From Anaerolineaceae bacterium (GTDB lineage Bacteria > Chloroflexota > Anaerolineae > Anaerolineales > Anaerolineaceae), in the NCBI GenBank assembly GCA_030620065.1, contig JAUXFJ010000073.1, positions 1-7,457 of the forward strand: a DNA stretch of 7,457 bases, in the 5' to 3' direction. Positions 1-5,810 of this stretch are shown here, in pieces. Position numbers and translations under genes: made by a program. The notes under the pieces were generated by a model. The model had not been told where the DNA came from, did not search any database, and worked only from the letters and a program-made list of their open reading frames with translations. Position 1 is the first letter of the stretch. The number at the start of each line of letters is the position of its first letter.

Positions 1-1
1 A

Positions 2-724
2 TCAAAGGAAAAGCGTTTACAGCAGTATCGCGATTCAGAAGAGCGCGTTGAAAAGCCAGAGCAGAAATGGCGTCTGAGGCTAAATTTCGGTAAATCACCG
101 CATAGCAGCCAGATCGACATACGCACAAAAAACCTGAGCCATACCTATGGAAGCAAATACTTATTCACAAACCTGGATCTAGCTGTAAAACACGCAGACC
201 GCATCGCTCTGGTTGGTCCCAATGGCAGCGGGAAAACAACGCTTCTAAAAATCATCATGGGAAATCTTAAGCCCAGCGCGGGAAGCCTGACAATAGGCCC
301 GAGTGTACGCCTGGGGTATATGCCTCAACAACAGGAGACGCTTGACCCCAATGCCAACCCAGTGGAGGTCATCCAAACGCTATGTCCGATGAGTCAGAGC
401 GAAACCCATCACTTCTTGCATTACTTCCTGTTTGAGGAAGATGAAGTATATTTGCCAAGCGGTAAATTGAGCTTTGGACAAAGAGCGCGCTTGCTGCTCG
501 CCAGATTGGTCGCCAGCGGAGCAAATTGCCTGATCCTTGATGAACCGATCAATCACCTTGATATTCCTTCGCGTGAACAGTTTGAACGCGCTTTGGAGAT
601 TTTTTCGGGCACTGTGATAGTCGCTGCACACGACCGGGCTTTCATCAACCGCACCGCTGATATCCTCTGGTCGCTCAAAGATGGAGTCTTACGCAAAGAA
701 TACTTGAAGAATATCCTCGACTAA
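2..724 (+). CDS. ABC-F family ATP-binding protein, C-terminal half (5' end outside window)
   Basis: ABC-F proteins are soluble twin-ATPase proteins that bind the ribosomal E site and act in translation or protect against ribosome-targeting antibiotics. About 240 residues are visible. The frame is open from the left edge, so the ATG at 257 is internal and not the start. In order it shows the end of a charged inter-domain linker (about 2-110), a Walker A motif GPNGSGKTT (215-241), a signature motif LSFGQRARL (467-493), a Walker B motif LILDEP followed by INHLD (about 530-562), and an H-loop AAHD with its histidine at 629-631. No membrane segment is present, which excludes an exporter. The INHLD sequence after Walker B (usually LNHLD) is typical of ABC-F. 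The signature LSFGQ and the AAHD switch differ slightly from the usual LSGGE and VSHD. The protein ends about 30 residues after the H-loop, so there is no long C-terminal extension. Whether it is housekeeping (EttA/Uup-like) or a resistance type cannot be decided without the N-terminal half. Confidence 0.93.
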   Translation, partial: SKEKRLQQYRDSEERVEKPEQKWRLRLNFGKSPHSSQIDIRTKNLSHTYGSKYLFTNLDLAVKHADRIALVGPNGSGKTTLLKIIMGNLKPSAGSLTIGPSVRLGYMPQQQETLDPNANPVEVIQTLCPMSQSETHHFLHYFLFEEDEVYLPSGKLSFGQRARLLLARLVASGANCLILDEPINHLDIPSREQFERALEIFSGTVIVAAHDRAFINRTADILWSLKDGVLRKEYLKNILD

Positions 725-793
725 AAAATTAAAAATATCCCCTTTTATAATTATCGTATGCTTAAATTGCTCCAATCTCTATATATACAAACT

Positions 794-823
794 TTAAGCT
801 CCTCACCTAGAGCATGGTAAAAT
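794..823 (+). promoter_or_regulatory. Candidate sigma-70-type promoter with extended -10, upstream of the transporter remnant
   Basis: The sequence TGGTAAAAT (815-823) gives a TGn extension plus a -10 box TAAAAT (818-823, five of six matches to TATAAT). A weak -35-like TTAAGC (794-799) lies 18 bases upstream. Transcription would begin near 830, just ahead of the SD-like AAAGGA (839-844) and the ATG at 849. The surrounding gap is AT-rich. A second TATAAT at 746-751 has no usable -35. If functional, this promoter would drive the transporter remnant and the phosphoesterase overlapping it. Assigned from pattern only. Confidence 0.45.
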
Positions 824-848
824 CATTTCCGCACGTTTAAAGGAAAAC

Positions 849-1142
849 ATGAGACCTTCATTTAACCGACAAGCAAAATTATTCCTGCTCTCAACCACCT
901 TATTCGGTATAGCATTCAGCTTCTGGAATTTATTTTTTAACCTCTACATTCTCTCAAGCGGCTTCAATACAGATGTGCTTGGGCTGATCAAAGCAGCACC
1001 TGCGCTTGCCGCCCTTGCCATTGGGTTACCGCTTGGAAGAATGGCAGATCGTATCGGTCACCGTAAAGCAATGCTGATCGGTTTGACTATGGGTATATCA
1101 GGTATGATCTTTCAAAAGGAGCTCTCACCAGTATATGGCTAA
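849..1142 (+). pseudogene. Truncated major facilitator superfamily (MFS) transporter, N-terminal remnant
   Basis: The reading frame encodes 97 residues, against roughly 390-420 for an intact MFS permease. It begins with a good ribosome site (AAAGGA at 839-844) and has the expected N-terminus: a short basic tail, TM1 (about residues 10-34), TM2 (about 44-62), the loop 2-3 motif A GRMADRIGHRK (63-73, with G63, D67, G70 and R72), and the start of TM3 (about 74-88). Membrane-like sequence stops after the isoleucine-phenylalanine at about 1112 and is replaced by a hydrophilic tail, QKELSPVYG, whose codons are really the SD and leader of the next gene. No further MFS sequence is seen in any frame downstream, so this looks like a deletion that joined the transporter's first quarter to the phosphoesterase leader, not a simple frameshift. 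A two- to three-helix product is unlikely to transport anything. The substrate is unknown. An assembly join is an alternative explanation. Confidence 0.8.
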
Positions 1143-1692
1143 CGATATTATTTTAGGGGTAGTCGCAGATACACATGTCCCTGATCGGGTGGCTGGGCTA
1201 CCGGAGAAACTGCTGCAAGCGCTGGATGCCCAATCCGTAGAATGCATCCTGCATGCCGGGGATATCTCCAGCCAGCGCATTATCGATCAGCTTTCTGAGA
1301 TAGCACCTGTATATGCTGTGCAGGGCAACCGCGATTGGTTCTATGGGCTCAAACTACCAACACACATTGACCTGTCCTTCAACGGTGTAAAGCTCACCCT
1401 TGCGCATGGACATGGCAATATTCCACATTATATCTACGATAAAATGCAGTATCTGCTTATGGGCTACACGCTCACTCGTTATCAACGTAATTTAGCAAAG
1501 AATCACCCCGCTGCTCAAGTGATCGTTTTCGGACACACTCATCACCAGGTCGATGTGCAAGTTAACGGTCAACGCTTCTTTAATCCGGGTGCAGCTTACC
1601 CTTGCGAATTTAATGACTCTAATCCCCAATATGGCATCCTGCACATCTCACCACACGGTGAAATTACAGGCAAATTACTGTCTTGCAATTAA
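1135..1692 (+). CDS. YfcE/MJ0936-type metallophosphoesterase
   Basis: This is a predicted cytosolic, metal-dependent phosphodiesterase or phosphatase of the calcineurin-like superfamily. All the metal-binding and catalytic blocks are present: DTH (D12, H14), GD (G42-D43), GNRD (64-67), HGHG (91-94) and GHTH (133-136), followed by the NPGA block (150-153) typical of the YfcE/MJ0936 branch. The length of 185 residues is normal for this small family (about 160-190). There is no signal peptide. Characterised relatives hydrolyse model phosphodiesters such as bis-pNPP in the presence of Mn or Ni, but their physiological substrates are mostly unknown. The ATG at 1135 lies inside the end of the transporter remnant, with an 8-base overlap. 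An SD-like AAGGAG (1116-1121) sits 13 bases upstream, which is rather long spacing, so translation may depend partly on coupling to the truncated upstream frame. It appears intact and functional; the specific role is not predictable. Confidence 0.93.
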   Translation: MANDIILGVVADTHVPDRVAGLPEKLLQALDAQSVECILHAGDISSQRIIDQLSEIAPVYAVQGNRDWFYGLKLPTHIDLSFNGVKLTLAHGHGNIPHYIYDKMQYLLMGYTLTRYQRNLAKNHPAAQVIVFGHTHHQVDVQVNGQRFFNPGAAYPCEFNDSNPQYGILHISPHGEITGKLLSCN

Positions 1693-1736
1693 ACCGCAGA
1701 GCTTCAAAAACGCATCCATCGAATTAAAATCAGCCT

Positions 1737-1742
1737 TATAAT
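1737..1742 (+). promoter_or_regulatory. Candidate -10 box (TATAAT) for the methyltransferase-DUF711 pair
   Basis: A perfect TATAAT lies in the 94-base gap between the phosphoesterase and the methyltransferase. The position 16-18 bases upstream (about 1713-1720) holds no good -35 match, so an activator or a lenient sigma factor would be needed. Transcription would start near 1749, giving a leader of about 38 bases before the SD at 1776-1779. Confidence 0.4.
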
Positions 1743-1775
1743 AATCAAACCAATAGAGATTTCTAGGCGTCACAT

Positions 1776-1779
1776 GGAG
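1776..1779 (+). promoter_or_regulatory. Shine-Dalgarno GGAG that decides the methyltransferase start
   Basis: GGAG is placed 7 bases before an in-frame ATA (1787-1789), which is ideal spacing for initiation there. No SD-like sequence precedes the only canonical in-frame start, the GTG at 1832. The GGAG overlaps a minimal out-of-frame ATG-GAG-TAA (1774-1782), which could itself be the original start codon of the gene if one base was later gained. Confidence 0.5.
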
Positions 1780-1786
1780 TAATACC

Positions 1787-2569
1787 ATAAAAGACCTGAT
1801 TGTTTCACCCCAAAACCCCAAGATCCAGCTCGTGCGTGCGCTGCTTTCAAAGCCGCGCAACCGCAGAAAGCACAGCGCCTTCCTCGCTGAAGGCGTGCGC
1901 TTGGTCGAAGAAGGCATTCTGGAAAGCTGCCCCCTTCAGTTCATCCTCTTTTCCGATGAACTCTCGAAGCGCGGCAAGACAGTGCTGGAAAGCCTGCCTT
2001 CAGAAATTCAATCTTTTCAAGTTGAACCACAGCTTTTGAAGGAGCTCAGTAACACTGAGACCACGCAGGGCATTCTGGCGGTCTTTGATCTCAAACCGCG
2101 GCCGCTGCCCCAAAGCCCTGACCTCCTACTTATCGCTGATGGCATCCGTGATCCGGGTAACCTTGGCACAATATTGCGAACCGCTGAAGCCGCTGGTGTT
2201 CAAGGTGTGCTCCTGACACGCGGCACCACTGATGCTTATGCACCCAAAGTTGTGCGCGCTGGCATGGGTGCCCATTTCCGCTTACCCATCCATGCCTTGG
2301 ATTGGGAATCCCCGCCTGAGGCACTCAGCCAGCTTGCGGTGTTCAACGCCGAGATGCATGGCGATCTGCCGTATTGGCAAGCAGATCTTCGCAAACCCTG
2401 TGCAATTCTCATCGGGGGGGAAGCCCAGGGGGTCAGCAGACATGGTCAGAAAATCGCACACCAATCAGTTCAAATCCCCATGCCCGGGAAGAGTGAATCG
2501 CTCAATGCAGCCGTTTCAGCTGCCATACTGCTATTTGAAGTCGTTCGGCAGCGTTCAGCCAGGGAATAA
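1787..2569 (+). CDS. TrmH/SpoU-family RNA 2'-O-ribose methyltransferase (non-canonical or damaged start)
   Basis: SPOUT-fold enzymes of this family use S-adenosylmethionine to methylate a ribose 2'-OH in rRNA or tRNA, usually as dimers. About 260 residues are predicted, the normal size. The N-terminal substrate-binding region runs SPQNPKIQLVRALL, then FLAEGVRLVEE, and ends around TTQGILAVF (94-100). The catalytic domain shows DGIRDPGNLGTILRT (118-132, with N125 and R131), IGGEAQG (209-215, with E212) and IPMPGKSESLNAAVSAA (230-246, with N240), which form the knotted SAM site. The conserved N-terminus begins upstream of the only canonical start (GTG 1832), and an in-frame TAG lies at 1754-1756. 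Possible starts are ATA 1787 (best SD spacing), CTG 1796 or ATT 1799; deleting one T at 1780 would instead restore an ATG start at 1774. The target nucleotide cannot be told from sequence; RlmB-like and YsgA-like relatives are both possible. The stop is 3 bases from the next gene. Confidence 0.9.
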   Translation: MKDLIVSPQNPKIQLVRALLSKPRNRRKHSAFLAEGVRLVEEGILESCPLQFILFSDELSKRGKTVLESLPSEIQSFQVEPQLLKELSNTETTQGILAVFDLKPRPLPQSPDLLLIADGIRDPGNLGTILRTAEAAGVQGVLLTRGTTDAYAPKVVRAGMGAHFRLPIHALDWESPPEALSQLAVFNAEMHGDLPYWQADLRKPCAILIGGEAQGVSRHGQKIAHQSVQIPMPGKSESLNAAVSAAILLFEVVRQRSARE

Positions 2570-2572
2570 ATC

Positions 2573-3784
2573 ATGGAAATTCGCTCGATCACATTTTTCT
2601 GCAACCCGCGTTATCCAATAAACAAGCTTGTTCTTCAAAAGGCAGGCACCTTCATCAGACATGCACGCAGCGTATATGAACAAGGTGGCTATCGCGTGCA
2701 GACGGTTCGCCTGGCGACGCCACCTTTCCCCCACTATCTCTCGCCAGATGCATACATTGCTGTGGCGCAAGCACTTGGATTTGAAATTCATGGCGAGGGT
2801 TTCGACTATCTCTCAATGGGCCCTGCTCAGACTGATCACCCAGAAAGTTATGAGCACATTCCTGAGATGCTTAAAACATCCTCAAACCTTTTCCTCAGCG
2901 GCATGATGACAACCCCAGATGGCAAATTATCACAAAAGGCAGTATGCGCCTGCGCTAATGTGATCCAGGCGACCTCACAGCTCAAAAAAGACGGTTTCGC
3001 CAACCTTCGTTTTGCAGCTTTAGCAAACGTAGCCCCTTGGGCACCTTTCTTTCCTGCCGCCTATCATCAGGGTAATCAACCTGCCTTCGCGTTGGCACTC
3101 GAATCGGCTGACCTGGCAGTGAAAGCCTTCACGGAGGCCGACTCGCTTGCCTCAGCCAGGCAGCAGCTCATCCAATCCATTGAAACCCACGCAGAAAAGC
3201 TTGAGGCAATTGCAATAAAACTCGTTTCAATCTACCAGATAGACTTTAAGGGACTGGATTTCTCACTTGCGCCCTTTCCAAAGCCTGAAACTTCAATTGG
3301 AACTGCACTTGAAAAACTCGGACTGCCGGCTTTTGGGCTTTCGGGGTCACTTGCAGCAACTACTTTCCTCACTGACAGCCTGGACCGGGCACATTATACA
3401 CGCTGCGGTTTTAACGGTTTGATGCTGCCAGTTTTAGAAGATTCCATCCTGGCGGAGCGTGCCGCCCAAGGGTCACTCTCGGTTACGGACCTGCTGCTCT
3501 ATTCGGCAGTCTGCGGTACTGGACTGGATACTATCCCGCTGCCTGGTGACACCTCTTCAGAACAGCTTTATGCCGTTTTACTGGACTTAGGCTCCCTGTC
3601 CTTGCGGCTCGATAAACCCCTCACCGCTCGCCTGATGCCCCTCCCCGGTAAACAAGCTGGAGAGCCAACTGGTTTTGACTTCGAATACTTTGCCAACAGC
3701 CGCGTGCTGCCCCTCTCTGCACAGCCACTTTCCGGCTTGCTCAATGGAGATGAAAATATCTCAATATCACCCCGCCCTAAATAA
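2573..3784 (+). CDS. UPF0210/DUF711 family protein, function unknown
   Basis: This 403-residue protein belongs to the UPF0210/DUF711 (COG2848-like) family, conserved in bacteria and archaea and without an established biochemical function. Family blocks visible are DFSLAPFP (229-236), CGFNGLMLPVLED (278-290), YSAVCGTGLDTIPLPGD (310-326) and KPLTARLMPLPGK followed by GEPTGFDF and FANSRV (348-377). The clusters of Gly, Cys and Asp in these C-terminal blocks suggest an active site. The N-terminus (RSITFFCNPRYP) and the middle are more variable, as is usual for the family. There is no signal peptide or membrane helix, so it is cytosolic. The ATG at 2573 has an AGGGA SD at 2561-2565 with 7 bases of spacing, and lies 3 bases after the methyltransferase stop, so the two genes are co-transcribed and probably translationally coupled. 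The neighbour does not reveal its job, since RNA methylases occur in many contexts. Confidence 0.92.
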   Translation: MEIRSITFFCNPRYPINKLVLQKAGTFIRHARSVYEQGGYRVQTVRLATPPFPHYLSPDAYIAVAQALGFEIHGEGFDYLSMGPAQTDHPESYEHIPEMLKTSSNLFLSGMMTTPDGKLSQKAVCACANVIQATSQLKKDGFANLRFAALANVAPWAPFFPAAYHQGNQPAFALALESADLAVKAFTEADSLASARQQLIQSIETHAEKLEAIAIKLVSIYQIDFKGLDFSLAPFPKPETSIGTALEKLGLPAFGLSGSLAATTFLTDSLDRAHYTRCGFNGLMLPVLEDSILAERAAQGSLSVTDLLLYSAVCGTGLDTIPLPGDTSSEQLYAVLLDLGSLSLRLDKPLTARLMPLPGKQAGEPTGFDFEYFANSRVLPLSAQPLSGLLNGDENISISPRPK

Positions 3785-4044
3785 GAGAGCCCTTTTCCCA
3801 AACAATCTAATCTTCCTGAAAAAGTCCTGATATTAAACCCGCCAATAAGCTGAACCATCAGTATACCTATCCAGCAGATGCTCACTGATCAAATCCCGCC
3901 TCAATCCAGATGTATTCAACGCGTTACTTGCCATTAACCGATGCACGCTGTTGCGCGCAGCGCTTCCAGCGTCAGCCAATATGCGGGTAACCTTTTCGTG
4001 ATGCGGTGTATTTCAATACGAATTGGTGGGCAAACGATCAGGGT
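3785..4044. other. Unassigned 260-base gap between converging operons
   Basis: No recognisable gene, RNA or terminator is seen. On the minus strand a frame of 59 codons is open from 4012 to a TAA at 3833-3835. It has an ATG at 3932-3934 and protein-like composition ending in DRYTDGSAYWRV, but no SD and no family I recognise. A plus-strand frame across the same DNA (about 3852-3999) is also open, so openness alone is weak evidence. A short inverted repeat CGCTG/CAGCG (3946-3962) lacks a T-run. The stretch may be the decayed end of a gene, since two strongly transcribed operons converge here without obvious terminators. Confidence 0.4.
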
Positions 4045-5796
4045 TCAAGTTCGAAGCCAAAGAACTTGATAAGGTGCGATAGTGAGTTTTAGTTTTTGAT
4101 CATTTACGCTGAATTGCTGTTGACTGAGTATATCGATAAACCGTTCTGCTTTGGTGATCGGGAGAGATCCAAGATCAATTATGATTTCGCAGTTTTTGTC
4201 AGTGACATTATGCAAACAGAGAACCTGCATATCTCCAGCGGGTGACGTACGGAGCAGGGCAAAAACAGACTTATGAACCGACAAGATCAGTTGTTCCCCA
4301 AACGGATGGAAAGCGGTACTGCCGATACGTGCCCGCAATAACTTTCTGAACCCATTGAAGACATGGTAGCGCAAGGATTGGGGATCAGCCAATTCTTTTT
4401 CCAGTTGGGAGCGTTTGAGTTTTTCGCGATTAATCGTGCGATGGTGTCCAGTCTGCTCGACACCCTCCGGCCAGTTGTGCGACCCGAACAGGCTGTGGAA
4501 GTAGATTCCAGGAACCCCGCGCAGGGACAGCATAATAGATTGCGACGCCAGGAAACGTTTAGCCACAATTACGGTATCATTTTGGGCCGCTTGGGGATCC
4601 CGTAAAGCGTCCAAATAATTAATATTCAGTTCATAAGCACTTCGGCTACCGTCTTCATTGCTCTTATAGGACACGAATCCCCCAAGGCTGATGACACGGG
4701 CAGTAACTTCATTCAAATCTTCCGGACTGAGAATGTCCTTCACTGGCATGATGCCGATGCCATCGTGGCCTGCTAGAAAATTGAAGAAGGTCGCCTGTTT
4801 GGATGGTAATTCCAAGGTCGCTGCCCAATTCAAGAGCGTACCCACATCCCCTGTTTGAAAAGCATGTAGGGTAAGCATGGGCAGCGCAAAGTTGTAAACC
4901 ATTTGGGCTTCGTTGGTACCATCACCAAAATAGGCAATATTATCCTTATGGGGAACATTGGTCTCGGTGATGATGGCAACTCCGGGAGCAGCAATATCTA
5001 AAATGGTACGCATCAATTGAACAATGCGGTGGGTGCGCGGTAAGTTGATACAATTTGTGCCAAGTTCTTTCCATACATAGGTTACAGCGTCCAAGCGGAT
5101 AAATTCTGCCCCATGAGCTGCATAAAATAGCAAGATATCGATTACATTAATCAGAACCTCAGGGTTAGAGTAATTCAAGTCAATCTGATCTGTCCCGAAG
5201 GTTGTCCACACCAGTTTTTCGCCTTCAGTTGTCTCAAAAGGGGTTAGCAACGGGGTGGCGCGCGGCCTAAAGACATGCGAGAGATCAGTATCTTTCTCTA
5301 CAACGGTGAAATATTCCTGTAGATCAGGCTCCCCCCTTAAGAATCCCTGAAACCATGCACTTTGGGATGAGATATGATTAATCACCGCATCGAACATCAA
5401 ACGGAAGTCATTCCCCAACCGGAATATATCATCCCAACTTCCCAAAACGGGATTGACTTGTTTATAATCGATGACAGCAAATCCATCATCTGAAGAATAA
5501 GGATAAAAAGGCAAGATATGAACCGTACTGACGTCATCTGCCAGATGTTTTTTAAGAAACTCTGCCAGGGTTTGAAGGGCAAGGTGATTTTCTTGTTGAA
5601 CCATATCTCCATAGGTAATTAAAATGGTGTCCTGCTCGCTCACACAATCCTTGGAATTAGATGCCATCAGATCAGGATGCTCGGCTTTGAAACGTTTCAA
5701 AATCTTGAGAATACGATTTGTGAGCTGGGCAGCTTGTTCTCCACCATAGATAAATTCCAAATGTTTGGAAAGTCGTTGTTCGGTAGTAGTACTCAT
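4045..5796 (-). CDS. GH13_18 glycoside phosphorylase, YcjM-like (probable glucosylglycerate-type, not classical sucrose phosphorylase)
   Basis: GH13 subfamily 18 enzymes cleave an alpha-glucoside with inorganic phosphate, with retention, giving alpha-glucose 1-phosphate and a free acceptor. The expected residues are present: SSDDGF (101-106), DAVINH (136-141), the nucleophile D236 in RLDAV, the acid/base E278 in ITETNVPH, and the transition-state stabiliser D345 in GHDGIG. A C-terminal beta domain follows. The 583 residues exceed sucrose phosphorylases (about 490-505) and are near E. coli YcjM (about 560). The block ETNVPHKDNIAYFG and the N-terminal extension before ITYGD match YcjM as I remember it and differ from the EVHSYYKKQ block of Bifidobacterium sucrose phosphorylase. 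YcjM acts on glucosylglycerate, so that substrate or a relative (glucosylglycerol, sucrose 6-phosphate) is inferred. The ATG follows an AAGGGA SD with about 7 bases of spacing, 14 bases after the glycosyltransferase stop. It is the last gene of the operon. Confidence 0.9.
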   Translation of the reverse strand: MSTTTEQRLSKHLEFIYGGEQAAQLTNRILKILKRFKAEHPDLMASNSKDCVSEQDTILITYGDMVQQENHLALQTLAEFLKKHLADDVSTVHILPFYPYSSDDGFAVIDYKQVNPVLGSWDDIFRLGNDFRLMFDAVINHISSQSAWFQGFLRGEPDLQEYFTVVEKDTDLSHVFRPRATPLLTPFETTEGEKLVWTTFGTDQIDLNYSNPEVLINVIDILLFYAAHGAEFIRLDAVTYVWKELGTNCINLPRTHRIVQLMRTILDIAAPGVAIITETNVPHKDNIAYFGDGTNEAQMVYNFALPMLTLHAFQTGDVGTLLNWAATLELPSKQATFFNFLAGHDGIGIMPVKDILSPEDLNEVTARVISLGGFVSYKSNEDGSRSAYELNINYLDALRDPQAAQNDTVIVAKRFLASQSIMLSLRGVPGIYFHSLFGSHNWPEGVEQTGHHRTINREKLKRSQLEKELADPQSLRYHVFNGFRKLLRARIGSTAFHPFGEQLILSVHKSVFALLRTSPAGDMQVLCLHNVTDKNCEIIIDLGSLPITKAERFIDILSQQQFSVNDQKLKLTIAPYQVLWLRT

Positions 5797-5810
5797 AACA
5801 TTTCCCTTCG

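Noticed and set aside
257..724. A stand-alone 155-residue ATPase starting at ATG 257
   Set aside because: The frame is open to the left edge and the Walker A motif lies upstream at 215-241, so this ATG is internal.
746..751. TATAAT just after the ABC-F stop as the main promoter
   Set aside because: No -35-like sequence at suitable spacing; the region is simply AT-rich, and the extended -10 at 815-823 is better placed for the ATG at 849.
3813..3831. Repeated TCCTGA in the convergent gap as a hairpin
   Set aside because: The two copies are direct, not inverted, repeats 5 bases apart, so they cannot form a stem.
3568..3885. Minus-strand 105-codon frame overlapping the end of the DUF711 gene
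   Set aside because: It runs antisense through the strongly conserved C-terminal blocks of DUF711, has no recognisable domain, and fits a shadow frame.
3946..3962. Inverted repeat CGCTG/CAGCG as a transcription terminator
   Set aside because: The stem is only 5 base pairs with a 7-base loop and no T-run on either strand.
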